DNA of 64,000 bases from Diphasiastrum complanatum (GCA_029204225.1 CM055110.1:36917065-36981064); one strand, 5' to 3'. Shown: positions 45,121 through 57,612, numbered from the stretch's first letter. Notes: generated from the letters alone by a model not told the origin. A program made the numbers and translations.

Positions 45121-45409
45121 GAATTGAGAGACATTAGTGAAAATTTATTAGACATTGTACTTAGAGAAAACAATATGTAAACATGATTTGAGCCCTTTTG
45201 TATTTCTATGAGATTTTGATTTCCAAAAGCATCTGTTGTCTTGAAATGTTGTTTCATTTGTTAATATGATAGTTTTATGAAGTTTCTAGTGATCTATTAA
45301 AAATATGAATTGCAAGCATCATAGAGACTGAACAAAGTTTAGCTATTTCGTACATAAAGTCCCCTTCACACTTCATCAAAAGATATTTAGCGGCTTTGAT
45401 GAATCAACA

Positions 45410-45528
45410 TTAAACTTTTGATTATGCTTCTTGGTTTCCAAGGGGAGGCTCGAACCTGGGACCAAAGAAACTTTGGATGCCAAGCTAACCAGTTGAGCCA
45501 ACCCCGTTGGGTTAAACTTTTGATTATG
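45410..45528 (-). mobile_element. Second 85-bp SINE copy with target duplication
   Basis: The body at 45427-45511 is the reverse complement of the SINE at 36626-36710 with a single base difference (GGGG for GAGG near its 5' end). It is flanked by a perfect 17-bp duplication TTAAACTTTTGATTATG (45410-45426 and 45512-45528). Two near-identical bodies with different target duplications prove independent insertion. Confidence 0.9.
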
Positions 45529-45776
45529 ACACTAACATTGGCTTCAACCCTCTATGGTGGATTGGATGCATGCATCCAAGTAGCCGCAACCTAGCTCAAG
45601 AAAACCATAGTTCATAGTGTTATTTCCATCAATGCTATTTACAATGATGCATTTTGTCAGGTTCAAGTTATGGTTAAGCTCATAATGAGGCTACCAGTTC
45701 ATATTGTTGTTGTTTTATGGAGATTCATAGATCGTTTATATGAATTTGACATATTAAACATCCTTACCAAGCTTGT

Positions 45777-46430
45777 TGTGAGAGCCATCATGTTTGGACT
45801 AATATTGAATTATTATCCCATTAGTTAGGTCAGTAGGCCTACCCCGACCCGTAAATTAATTATGATTGTGAGGAGTTGGGGCCCTCATGGATTTAAAGTC
45901 ATGGTTAATGGTTGGAGGCCTAAAACCCAAGATGGTGAATTTGTATGGATCTAATGGTGACTCATAGGAAAAGATGTTAATATATTATTAGATTCAGTTA
46001 GCACTCACAATTTTTTAAATTTTTGGCTTGTGCAAAAGCTTTGGGTGCCCACCATGGCTAGTGATCACCAATATGTGGTCCACTTAGCCTCGGGTTTAGA
46101 CATGAAGATTTGGGATGTCAAAATCTCTTATTTGGAGCTTCGGATGCAAGAAGATAGCGTAAATAAGAACTTCTCTAACTTTAAGTTCTGAGGACAGAAC
46201 TTGAATAAGGGAGAAAGACTGTCATGTCCACAATTGGACTAATCTCGAATTACTATCATGTTAGGAGGTTATTAGGCCTACCTCGACCTATAAATTAATT
46301 ATGATTGTGAGGGGTTGAGGCTCTCATGGATCTATGGTGATAATTAATGGTTGGAGGACTAAAACTCGTGATGGTAAATCTGTATGGGTCTAATGGTGAC
46401 TCATAGGAGAAGCGGACGAGGTGGCCCAGT
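45777..46430 (+). repeat. Two LTR remnants and gypsy-type 3' end
   Basis: Segments of about 185 bp at 45785-45975 and 46225-46415 are direct repeats (TAAATTAATTATGATTGTGA and TCTAATGGTGACTCATAGGA in both). Before the second copy is AAGTTCTGAGGACAGAACTT followed by AAGGGAGAAAGAC, a polypurine tract, then TGTCATGTCC (from 46220) as a possible LTR start. This is the usual layout at the 3' end of a plant gypsy element in plus orientation. Coding sequence is not recognisable. Confidence 0.55.
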
Positions 46431-48591
46431 TAGGCTGTTGATGTGTCTAGTGAGGTGTCACAGTGCACTACCAATGGTGCATAGACCTACGTGGTGTATG
46501 CTTGATATTGGTGACAATAGCTACATGGTGTTGGTGTGACTCCTCTCTCCTATTCAGTGATTGATTCATAGCTTGGGGGCTAGATCTGATTGATCTAGGT
46601 TTGATTGGGTTAGTTTATCCACCATCTGATTTCTTATTGTTTCATTGTTGCGGTTTGCCTAGTCATGGAATCCATGGTGTGGACTTGAAACATTATCCAC
46701 GAATTTTACATTATGAACTTCTACCTTGTTCTTCAAGTTAGTACTGTGAATAGGTTACTTGACTTCAAATTCAAATTCACAACTATGGATCTTCCAGTTT
46801 CTATACAAAAATTTGCAATGGAAATCTAGTTCCTTTTTTTATTGAGGTTGGGTTAGAAGAATCTTGTATTGATATACTCAATGAGAAATTAATACTACCT
46901 ACATAATCAGGGTTATGATTGGAAGAGGAGGAATTAGTGGAAGCCATGTCCTTGTTGTAGGCTAATTGTACCTCCTACAAGTGTTCAAATCATTAAGGTT
47001 TAGACAAGAAGACAAACTCCATATGGTCCACTATATTAAAAAGCTTCTGCCCACACCTTTATTAAGTATCACATTTTTGCTAATAAATTGGCATCTAATG
47101 GCTTCTATATGAGCACCAATATTTCATGTTCTTAAAACATAATACAAAAGTATGCTTCTACAGAAAGGTCTTTAATCTTGTATGTGAGCTCTATAACCTT
47201 ATCACTAACTTCTTCCATACTTCTTGTTTGTTTCAAACACAAAAAGTCAAGACTAATTTCTCTCTCATAATCTTCATCATAGGAGATTTAATGCATGACT
47301 TACTCCAATCCATCCCATGATGAGGTTGCTAGCTTACCTAGATCCCCACCAATTAGATGCTATTCACTTCTCTAATTCCCTTTTCTATGGGCCCTTGACC
47401 TCATTTGTAACCTAGTTAAGTGGACATTGACATAACTTCCCATCCATATAGCTCATCCAAGGGGCTCACCCAAATCTACCCTTAGTTAGTTAGTAGCTAT
47501 TGCATCCCATACCGGTGTAGTCTAATCAACCTAGGGAGCTACCTTGCCGAACTACTAGTGGATAAGCCAAGGGCTCATAATCTTGTCCAGGATTAGAAGG
47601 ACCAGATGTTGATGAGATGCCAAGCACAGGATTTATAGGCTCACCCTTGGCCTCAGGGGGGATACAAATCTAATTCTCTCTAGTCATACATGATGTCCAG
47701 TACTAGCAGTCCAATAATAGGGAACTTTTTACTTTAGTGACATTCACCCATGCATACACCAAAGTTATCTCAGCTAACTTGAGTATTCCCCTAACATCAT
47801 CTATGATCCGTTAAGGTCAGCTATTGATTAGCCTAAGATAATAAGGGACATAACATGCACCAAGAAATATACATGATTTGCCTGACTGACCTTTAGGATG
47901 TCTCCTCTATCACTAAATGGCAAGTCTTGGCCTAGAGGTATTAGGCGGCAAGCAGATTCAATAATGGAAGCTATGCCTTGGACCCATAATTATTTAGAGT
48001 AAACACTAAGGCAAAAAGCAATCACAATGACCGTCAAGAAAAAAACTGTGTGACAAAACCTTGCAGGACACCTTCCGACTATGATCAAAACGAGTCTGTA
48101 TTCATCCAATATAATTAATCAGTTAACTAGCTACTTACTGTTATTAATTGCTATACATCCAACACTGAGATAGAACTAGTTAGTTACTGTGAAGGTGGTT
48201 CTACCTGATCCAGTGCTCCCAGCTGATCATTGAATCTAATATAGTGATAGGATTTCAATGTGATTTTCTGTATCCTTCATAGATTTCAAGGAAATATTCA
48301 TGTTCTGCAACAAGCATGCATGAACTATAGGCCATTCAGGCTTTAACTGAGAAATCAGTCCCATTTCACCATCTTCTCCAGTTGCCCTGGCTTTCAAAGT
48401 GGCAAATTAAGTATTTCATACTAGCTGCAGTCGGTCAATGAGATCAAGGATTTCAGTAAATATACTGATCTGTAAGTCACAATTGTAAAAGAAAGAGTTA
48501 TTAAAACTTTTTTAGTCGAGCACCAATTTTGACAATAGTGAGTGCAATCTATGGTGGGAAAGTAGAGGTGTTAACATTTGATTAGAATTCT
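46431..48591. other. No recognisable gene
   Basis: Non-coding. The right part (about 48300-48591) probably includes the 3' UTR of the WRKY gene. Confidence 0.5.
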
Positions 48592-50245
48592 CTATGAGGT
48601 CTTTGGCGCGTTGGAGAAAAGCAAGTGTTCCAGACGCCCTTCATCGGTTCCCGGTGGTTGAAGCTGGCCTCTAATAGGATCTGGTAAGCCAAATTGGTGA
48701 TGAGGGAGGGCAGAGGCTGTCGAGGGCAGAGGCAAGTGAAGGTATGCATTTTCTTGAAAGGAGGTGAGTGGAAATCCTGGCGAAGCACTGAGCGTTGCAG
48801 GACTGTGGTGAGTGTGTACGCCTTCATAGGTTGTGATCACAAGGCCAGGATCTTCTGCTGAGCGCTCCACTCTTTTTTTTACTGGACAGTCTACGTTTGT
48901 ACACCGATAGTAGCTTCTACAGAAACGCAAAACATGATAGCTTTAATGCACAGAAAGCGCATGGATATTCCTGAATTATGCGTTATGTGATACCACAAAT
49001 CCTACTTAAATCTAGCTGAAGTTATGTACATGCGTGTAGAACATTGGTTCATTTTCTCGTCTGATCTGCATATGCTATAGTATGACCTGTTACCAATGGA
49101 AATATAATCACTGGAATTTGGAATTAGTGTGGTAAAGTGTAAGTCTATAGTTTATTTTAGTGAATAAAAAGAAAGAGTCTGATATAGTTGGAGCTACCTC
49201 GGGAAAGGACTGTTCTTCACAGCTTTTTGACCATATTTTCGCCATCGATATCCGTCATCCATTACCTCAACATGGCTTCTTGTTCGAATAGCATATCTTG
49301 GTCCACGTTGTCTCTTAATTGCTTTCTTCTGAACTTTTCGCCTGCCCTAGGAGAGTATTGTGAGATAATATAAGTCGGTAATCATATTGCTTTGAATTGT
49401 TTAGCATGACACTAGTAGTATATGATCCAATCAGAGAAAACAGAAGAGTGCCAGAGACTTTCTTACGTGGGTTTTTTGCTTTCGACAATGTCGGTTGTTT
49501 CATCCGATGGCTTCGCAAGTATCATCCTCTTTGATTCTTTATGACAGGCTGCCCCGTCATCTTTGTTTGACGCGTCATCACTGTCTTCGCTGCTTGATGG
49601 ATACATAAAGGAATCAGGTGTGCTAGCTGAACCCGGAGGTTCGCTAGAAGAAGGAGACATCCCGTGAAAGGTTTTCGATGTGGATGCTGCATGGGTTGCT
49701 TCCCAATTGTATGGAATGGGTTCTTTGAACGATCCTGTATGTGAGCTTTGCAATCTGGGTACCGTTGCAACTTCGGCTTCTTCTCCCATCAATTCAAATC
49801 TTGTGTCCTCATACGGTTCGAATTTTTGTAGGTCGAGCGATGAGACAGATTGATTTGAGTATAGATCTTGACAGTTATTGCTTTGGAATTCACTCCACAG
49901 TAATTCATCTCCAGAAGACAGCATATCTGTAAATGTTTGAAAAGGAGAGACAGGTGCTTGGGAAGAGATAACATCAGACCGTCGTTGTTCAAAGCTGTAA
50001 AGGCTATTTGTAGATGCGACCAAACTAGAAAAAAAGGGTGCTTTCATCGCCAGGGATGATATCTGATTCCTCGAGGGAACCTGAGCTGAAGTGTATTCGG
50101 ATACTGATGATTCTAATAACGTAGTGGGAAGAGAAACTGTAAGCCCAACTGCAGTTTTCCTTTCAAGTTCTGTGAGTATTCCCGCTAGATCCTCAGGGTC
50201 CGGCAGAAGATGGCCATATCCTTTAGGAGATTGGTGATCATCCAT
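48592..50245 (-). CDS. WRKY transcription factor, group IIc-like
   Basis: Three exons on the minus strand: 50245-49467, 49341-49198 and 48916-48592; introns of 125 and 281 bp with GT-AG borders; 415 aa. The WRKY domain spans about residues 285-345: WRKYGQK at 293-299, then a CX4CX23HXH zinc finger (Cys313, Cys318, His342, His344). Intron 2 falls after the arginine codon in NSPFPR, the conserved WRKY-domain intron site. SPFPRSYYRC and VKKRVERSAEDPGLVITTYE place it with group IIc (WRKY57/48/23-like). A basic tract (KKPTRKVQKKAIKRQR, 257-272) may serve nuclear import. A Ser/Asp-rich region (about 205-235) may be regulatory. Such proteins bind W-box DNA (TTGACC/T) in stress and developmental regulation. 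No disabling mutation was seen. Exon 1 also ends in a short run-on frame that would give a truncated protein if intron 1 were retained. Confidence 0.93.
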
Positions 50246-50326
50246 TTAATGTTAGGAATATTCTAGAATCTAAATACAGAAAGTAATGAACACTATCTAG
50301 ATATTTTCTCAAGTTAGATATACTCT

Positions 50327-50332
50327 AGTCAA
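50327..50332 (-). promoter_or_regulatory. W-box upstream of WRKY gene
   Basis: Minus strand TTGACT, about 80 bp upstream of the start codon. Another, TTGACC on the plus strand, lies at 50766-50771. WRKY genes are often auto- or cross-regulated through such sites; here this is inference only. Confidence 0.4.
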
Positions 50333-51124
50333 TGATGGCGTCCTAAACAGTTGCACTTTGAGCAGCAAATGTTGTAGAGGGAAAGCCTGCTTCGGGGAAT
50401 TTTGGATCCATAAAGTCTTGCTTAATATTTCCTTATTAATAAATGATTGTTATGACGGCATTCTCCAACACGACTCTTGGCTTCTGAGATTGTCAAGAAA
50501 CCTAAAAAAGTTAAAGTGGTCATGCTATTATGAGAAACACTTCTTACCTCAAAGAAAGATAATAATCTCCACCCAACAATCACCTGGCCAAGAAACTCGA
50601 GATTCTGAGTTGTTCAAGAAAGCTTCACAGAACATCGTCAGCCGCAAACAGGCAACTAGTTGAGTGTAACATGTACATATAGCTTTCAAATCAAAGCTTC
50701 TAGCATGAAAGATTGTAATAATCTTGCATAGCGAGAAGAGATCTATGGCTAGCTGCAGGCTGTGCTTGACCACGCACTTACAAAAAGCTTATAGAAAACT
50801 GTCCTAAATCACACGGATTATATGCCACTAGTTGGTCGTTATCCAGACACAAACATCAACCGGAGAGCCAGAGAGAGATCAACAACTAGCGACCATGTAC
50901 ATATGCATCAACGATTATAAATCATGATTTAAGACTCACAGCGAAGGAGCACAAGATTGATTGCAAGTCGCCCCCAATTACTTGGTTGCTACTCATGGCG
51001 TTGATATCTTGACAGGAAATGCATGTAGCTATGTACTGCCAAAACAAAATATAGCTTTTTAAAGATAGAGGACTCTGACTCACGCCAAGCGACGGCCAAG
51101 CGGGCCAAGCAAAGTCAGTAAGAC

Positions 51125-51126
<2 letters not shown>

Positions 51127-51193
<67 letters not shown>

Positions 51194-51200
51194 GAGAGAC
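51127..51200. repeat. Compound (TG)n(AG)n microsatellite
   Basis: About 15 TG units followed by about 18 AG units with one interruption. It lies about 0.9 kb upstream of the WRKY start codon. Confidence 0.95.
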
Positions 51201-52759
51201 TGACTGACTGAGACTCGAGACGTCGAGACCGACTGCGTCTAGGATTTGCAATGTTTGAAGAAATCTTTGTTCTAGATCGTCAGCAACTAGTCTTCTCGCA
51301 AACCAGTAGACTTGAGCAACTCTAATTTATTTTTCAGCGATTTGCTCAGTGCTTGCTTAATTCTTAGATGCTTTTCCAAGTTTTGCAGCTACTTACTCTA
51401 CGTACTACAAACCCTTTCGGTCAAACCGACAACTTCCTTGCGGCGTGTGGGGCCGTAGAACGTCTCAACACAAGTCGAATGTTACAGGATCAAAGCCTTA
51501 ATTGTCAAATAATGTGTGCACTCGACTTTTTGTGTCTTCTACATATATACCCTATCTATGATCGTCAAGCGGCAGATTAAGAATCATGGTTTGCCCAACC
51601 ATAACTGGTGACGAACTGCCCACATCATCGATGAACTAGCTATAACTCAATATACTGCTATCTCAAGAGTTTAACAGTTATCAGGAAAAGTGATGAACTC
51701 TAATGAACACGAAGTGAGAACCACATGACTGTTGAACTATATTGGATAGTGAGAGGAGAAGCTCGACCTACAAGCTCATGGTATAGCCTCACTGTACGAA
51801 AGCTGAAGTTTATTATGGCAAGCAGATGGCTTTAGGTGGCGTATGAGCTGAGGATACACAGATTAATTAATCTACAAATTCGAACCCAGCAAGATGTGCA
51901 ACTTTTGCAGATCAGACCATCATCCCTTCAGGAGCAACACCACAAAAAGAAGTTCATTCAAGCAACACTTGAATTTGCTACAAGGCATGGCCAGATCCAT
52001 GCTCATTATCCGCGGCATACAAATACATGTGCATTATCGTCAGATCATATGTCACGAATCTGACTCGCCACGTAAGATTAGGAAATTACGCAGCCAATTT
52101 CTGTATAAAAGTACTGCCTATTGCCCAATAGTCTCTATGTCCATGTCATGCTCAGGCATTGAAGAAGTTCAACGTCTGAAGATGACATGGACCGCCCAAC
52201 AATAATCTAACGTGTTCTGGACTCTGGACACGTGCTGGCACAAATGCACTTGTCTTAGGAAGTTAGCCTGGAGAGCAATGCAGTGTCCAGGGCTAAAGGC
52301 CACCATGGCTGATCTCTGGAATTTGAAGAGCACACCTACCTGTCAAATCAATTTTTTTATTATTATTTTAATTTTCTTATGACCAGTACGTCTAAAGGTG
52401 ACCTTTTTATAAAAATTTCATTTTTTAAACGTTTCACAGCAGAATTTTGTTTGTTCAAAGAGAACACGTTATCGGTGGTGCTTAAGGAGGATAATTTGAA
52501 AGTGGAATCATTTTAGATATTGCCTTTGAACAAAGGTTTTAATTCCATAAGTGTCAAACCAGTTTGTTTTCTTCAATCTTCTTTTCTCTCCAAGCTACTA
52601 AGATTTAATTATTGAAAGAAATATAAGGTATGGCCAAAGCAAGAGTACAAACACTTGTGCATATGATTATTCAGGAGACTTAAAGGCCTCATATATATAC
52701 TAGACAAAATTTAATCGTGCTCGCGAGTCACCACCTTAATGGCCTAGGTGGCATGAAAG

Positions 52760-53005
52760 AGTTAAGAAAACACAGTTTAAACACCCGACCAAATCAATCA
52801 CCACAGCACAACGTCAAGTGCAACAAGACAACATAATTGCTCTCCTCAAACTGTATATTCAACTGATAAGTAAGTACAAAGATAAGTTGCTTAAAAGCAC
52901 TCAAAGGGCTCGTAAAAGAACGATGGCCCGATAACTAGAACTAGGCACACGTGGTGCCGTCGAAATAAAAAAGCATTGTATAAGTCGATCATTGTTATTT
53001 TAACT
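52760..53005 (-). repeat. Copia C 3' LTR
   Basis: 246 bp; followed on the right by CTCTCCCTCAA, the complement of the polypurine tract (53006-53016). Confidence 0.9.
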
Positions 53006-53096
53006 CTCTCCCTCAATGATCAACGTCTCTTTTTATTTTAGAGTTTACTCTATTCATGGAACAGACCTCCATGATAGTATTACAAGTAAAGGCTTT

Positions 53097-53340
53097 TTAC
53101 ATAACCAGATCTAAGCCAAGTTTGGCTCTAAAAGTCTCAAACTTTTCTTTACTTAAAGTTTTCGTAAATATATTAGCAACTTGTAATAACGTAGAACAAT
53201 GTACAATACTTATATCTTCAAATTGTAACTTTTCACGCACAAAGTGATATTTCACTGCAATATGTTTTGTCCTTGCGTGAAAGATAGGATTTTTAGCCAA
53301 TTGTATTCCACTTTGACTGTCACAAAAAATAACAGTAGGT
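53097..53340 (-). pseudogene. Copia C RNase H remnant
   Basis: Last part of copia pol: NPIFHARTKHIAVKYHFVRE and VANIFTKTLSKEKFETFRAK, ending LGLDLVM and a stop just before the LTR. The frame differs from that of the upstream linker, so the deletion junction also shifts the frame. Confidence 0.9.
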
Positions 53341-54832
53341 TGATGGCTCTCGACACTTTTGCGTCCTTCATGATCTTTTCATACCATCTTGGTATCTTAG
53401 ATTCAGGTGATACACTACATGGAGAGTATGTATCCCAAGGAGTGTCTAAGTAATGTCTCTTACTTCCAACCGGTTTCTCCTTTATTGCTTCTATTGGCAA
53501 GTACCTCACCCTAGGCTCTTGAATAGGTGGTGTCCTTTCATACTCGCCCTCTTGACTCTCGTCTTCACGTGCATCATCTTGTGGAGCATCTTCTTCATCT
53601 TCTTCCTCCAAAATTGTGGGAAGTCTTTTGATGCTTTCACCACTTGCATGGTCTTCATCTTCATACCCATGCCTTTCATCAAAGATCACATCTTTGCTAA
53701 TGTGAATCTTATTCATTACAGGATCAAAACACCTGTAAGCTTTCGTCCTTTCATCATAACCGACGAAGATACACTTGATTGCTTTGGCAGCAAATTTCTT
53801 TCGCTCCTCCTTTGGCACATGTACATAGGCCTTACATCCAATGACATGAAACTTGTCAATTTTTGGCTTTATTCCAGTAAATGCTTCTTCGGGAGTCACA
53901 TTTGGAACCACAACTGTAGGGCTCCTGTTTTGCAAGAACGTTGCCACACTGCACGCTTCCGACCAAAGTGAATCGGTCAAGCCCATTTGCTTCATCATGG
54001 AACGTGCACTCTCCATAATAGTCCTGTTTTTTCTTCTAGCTACACCATTACTATGCGGCGTGTGTGACTATGTGAATTGTCTTTTGATGCTGTGTTCTTT
54101 GCAAAAGTCCTCAAAATCATCAGATTTGTATTTACCCCCTCTATCAGATCTTAGCACTTTGATGCGTGCATCCAGTTGGTTCTCTACCAAAGTCTTGAAC
54201 TCCTTGAAGCGAGCAAAAGCGTCAGATTTCTTCTTCAAGAAATAAATCCATGTCCTCCTAGAGTAATCATCTATGAAAGTCATAAAATAATATGCTTTCC
54301 CCAATGACATGGTCTTCATTGGGCCGTACAGGTCGCTGTGAATAAGTTCCAACGATTTCTTAGCTCTTGCAGCTCCACCTTTCTTGAATGTCTCCCTGTG
54401 ATGCTTTCCCATGAGGCATCCTTCACATATTGCATGATGATCATCCCGCAATGCCGGTAACCCTATTACCATCTTCAGCTTCACCATCAATCTCAAGCTC
54501 CCATAGTTCAAATGACCAAGTCTTCTGTGCCACAACTCAGATTGAGATGCTGTTGAGATAGTCAAACCATATTCACCTGGTTTTGCAGCATCCAATTTAT
54601 AAAGGCCACAGTTACTATCTCTATAACCCTTCGCCACCACTTTATAGTTGTGGTTCATATCCTTCATAAGGCATCCATCCTTGACAAATTCAACTTTAAG
54701 ATGTTGATTTGCCATTACACCAACAGAAAGCAAACTTTTTTTGAGTCCAGGAACATAAAGTACATTAGGGATGTTCTTTATTTTGCCATCAGGAAATTGC
54801 ACAGGTACATTGCCCAACCCTGTATCTGACAT
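53340..54832 (-). pseudogene. Copia C integrase (catalytic Glu lost)
   Basis: ELWHRRLGHLNYGSLRL and CEGCLMGKHHRETF form the zinc-binding region; HSDLYGPM (first Asp), FIDDYSRRTWIYFLKKK and RSDRGGKY (second Asp) follow. After one in-frame stop comes SNGVARRKNRTIMESARSMM, where the usual ERKNRT has Arg in place of the catalytic Glu. Then WSEACSVATFLQNRSPTVVV and IGCKAYVHVPKEERKKF, the C-terminal part, and RWYEKIMKDAKV, the linker that normally precedes RT. The frame then jumps to RNase H-end sequence in the wrong frame, so about 250 residues or more of RT are missing. Confidence 0.92.
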
Positions 54833-55838
54833 TCCTCTCCATTGGCTTGAGTGACCTTATCCCCATCATGGATTGGTGAGAATTTTTCAAACCAATCACG
54901 TTTCTCGGTCATATGCCTTGTGGTGCATGAATCTATGAACCATCTGGCACCATCATCAACTTGGGATGCCAATGCCGATGAGAAGACACTTGTCTCGTCA
55001 TCTTCGGCAATGTTTCCTTGTTGAGTCACTTTTCTCACCTTTATGTCCGCTTTCTTCTTATAACACTCGCGTGCCTAATGACCTGGTTTGTGGCAATAGT
55101 AACATTTGTCTTTCTTCTTCTTTTTCCCTTTTGATGACGACTCTCCCTCGTCATCATCATCCTTGGATTTCTTAGGAATTCTTTTCCATCCTTTCTGCTT
55201 GCCTTTAGCAAGCAAGGCTTGATCCTCCTGTGGGATTTGCCTTGACTTCACCACTTCGCGATGCTGCTCTTCTTGCAACATGATTCCGTGGAAGTCTTCA
55301 AAAGTAGGCAACCTCTCCCTCGAAGCAATGCCGTTCAAAAACATCTGTAGCCCTTTTGAGACACTGCTCGTTGTGGCATGTACAATTCAATATCCCTGAT
55401 TGGTTCTCCAATCGCCACAAGTTGATCTCTCAGCTCCTTTATCCTGGTGAAGAAAGATACCATTGATTCACTTTCTTCCATCCTTACTGCGTTCAATCTC
55501 GACTTCAAGAACATGGCTCGAGCTGGATTGCAAGTTTGAAATTGCATTCTAAGAGCTTCCCAAGCTCCCCTAGCCGTTGTGGCATCACTTATATGAGTGA
55601 TCACATGGTCTTTCACTGAAAGATTGATCAAGCACAATGCTCTCTACACCTTTTTATCAAAGGCCCTTATGTCACCTGGAGTGGTATTTGGCCGGACTTC
55701 AATACCTGCCACGATCTCCCACAACTCTTTCTCCATCAAAATGCTCTTCATTTTGAATTTCCAGATGTTGTAGTTAGAAGCCCCATCAAGTTTGCTTGCA
55801 TCGCCCAAAATTGTCTCATTGATGTTTGCCATCTCCAA
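54833..55838 (-). pseudogene. Copia C gag and protease
   Basis: gag starts MEMANINETILGDASKLDGA and NYNIWKFKMKSILMEKELWE and, after stops near 55644 and 55340, continues AWEALRMQFQTCNPARAMFL and LPTFEDFHGIMLQEEQHREV. It ends in a lysine-rich tract with the zinc knuckle CYYCHKPGH followed by a stop. The protease reads WFIDSCTTRHMT; the active-site DSG is changed to DSC, which should inactivate it. Confidence 0.9.
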
Positions 55839-55859
55839 ACTGCTTGAAACTTCACCTGT

Positions 55860-57092
55860 AGGCTATAAAGTGTATGCTGGAGCCAACCGTGATGTCAGAA
55901 ATCAATAATAATGACCTGCAATTTTGGCTTACTAGGCCACCCACCGCTCTTTCGCCAAATTGAAAGCCAAACTGGCGTCGCTTTCCGAAATGCTTCTCGT
56001 CACCAACTCCCAGCTACCTGCCCAGTGGAATGGTGAAATCACTTCTGGCACGCTTCAAACACTTCCTCCATGGCAATCACTCTGTTTTGGTGTACCGTAC
56101 TTGCAGGTACAGTCAGGGTGCCCTTCGTTTGGAGGCTATAGCCTTTCGTTTGGTCAAAATAGGCTAAAGGAGGTGAAAATAAGGGCAATTTGGGTTTTTG
56201 AACTGTTTCTTTAGTGTGAAGAAACTTCACCCTTCAAAAACTTGGGACCCAACAATTTTTTTAGTTTGAAGATTTTTAATGAAGTTGCAATGCACTTTGC
56301 ACTTCAGACCTCTTCAGGCTTTTTCACATCAATCCAATGGATCCTTTAGATCCAACGACCCACATGTCGTGTAATAACCATCGTCAATCTGTGTGACTCA
56401 AGATCAGACGACTTTCCACGCTTTTGTGGATTGATCAAGGGGCCTTCGAAGCACCAGGCACTTTGGGCCGCTAACCACCTAGCTGAACTGGGCGCGAGGT
56501 CTCGCGACCTCTCCTCCTCTTCTCTCTCTCTACGATGGATTTTCCTCTCTCTTCATAGGCTATGGCTGCTCCCTGTGGATCGATTTGGTTGCTTTCTTTC
56601 TCCACGGCCAGTCGCGGCCTCCTTATTGCTGAGTCGCACTACCAGGGCACCCATTCTCAGCAACTTACAACTCTGAAAAAGTCCTCCTACAAGGAGCTAT
56701 CCAAGATTTTGCACTTTGAAACCCTAGCAACTTTGAAGAGAAGGATATATTGGGCTTTACTCAGGCTTTCCCTGAGCTTTCACTAGCTGCTCCTATCTGG
56801 CTGAGGTCGCCCTATAGTAGGCAATGTTCTGCTCCAAACCGCTCATCAAACGATGTTCGATTGGATTCAAACCAATCACACATGCCAAGCAACCCTTCAG
56901 AAGATTTTTCAGCTTCACCTTTTTTTTTTTTTGCTTGCCCTCTGATTCAGTTGACAATCCCCTACATCTGAATCTTCTTACAGTTTTTGAGCTAGTCCAC
57001 AAATCTCCACAGACTCGGTTTTGTGCTTCCTAGCTAACAAACCGTCGTGAATTCGCAGCTCTCTGTTCTTGTCCAGTGATTCAAGCCACCAA
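55860..57092 (-). other. Copia C leader, unusually long
   Basis: About 1.2 kb between the gag start and the primer-binding site, longer than usual for copia leaders. It may include an insertion or captured sequence, but I found no terminal repeats. No protein recognised. Confidence 0.5.
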
Positions 57093-57106
57093 GGGCTCTG
57101 ATACCA
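57093..57106 (-). promoter_or_regulatory. Copia C primer-binding site
   Basis: Minus strand TGGTATCAGAGCCC next to the 5' LTR, matching the tRNA-Met 3' end complement. Confidence 0.92.
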
Positions 57107-57354
57107 AGTTAAGAAAACACAATTTAAACACCCAACCAGATCAATCACCACAGCACAACGTCAAGTGCAACAAGACAACAAAATTGCTCTCCTCAAAATG
57201 TATATTCAACTGATAAGTAAGTACAAAGATAAGTTGCTTAAAAGCACTCAAAGGGCTCGTAAAAGAAAGATGGCCCGATAACTTTAGAACTAAGCACATG
57301 TGGTGTCGTCGAAATAAGAAAGCACTGTATAAGTCGATCATTGCTATTTTAACT
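57107..57354 (-). repeat. Copia C 5' LTR
   Basis: 248 bp, colinear with the LTR at 52760-53005. Confidence 0.92.
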
Positions 57355-57539
57355 AAAAGAAACAATATCATTTCCAAATTTTAAGTAATTTAACCTAATC
57401 TAACTGCAGTGCTTGTGAGAAATTATTTTTTTAACCTACTAGAAAATTTATTGCTTTTGAAATTTGTAGGTTTGTTTCAAAGTTGGGCTAAAAAAGCCTA
57501 TTGGTCCTAGTTTTAACACTTATATAACAATGTTTTAGC

Positions 57540-57612
<73 letters not shown>

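Larger units (their letters stand above)
50246..52759. other. WRKY upstream region, no other gene
   Basis: Probable promoter and 5' UTR of the WRKY gene (50246 to about 51250). The remainder has no supported gene; ORFs at 51836-52205 show no family. Confidence 0.5.
52760..57354 (-). mobile_element. Copia element C with LTRs, RT deleted
   Basis: About 4.6 kb, with LTRs 52760-53005 (246 bp) and 57107-57354 (248 bp) bearing AGTTAAG...TTTTAACT ends. Flanks are GAAAG (52755-52759) and AAAAG (57355-57359), a probable 5-bp duplication with one change. A primer-binding site for tRNA-Met lies beside the right LTR and a polypurine tract beside the left. gag, protease and integrase are present; the RT and most of RNase H are missing. 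By hand count the LTRs differ by about 12 substitutions and a 2-bp indel. Confidence 0.92.

Noticed and set aside
53453-54245. Long plus-strand reading frames of 172 and 130 aa
   Set aside because: Antisense shadows of the copia integrase.
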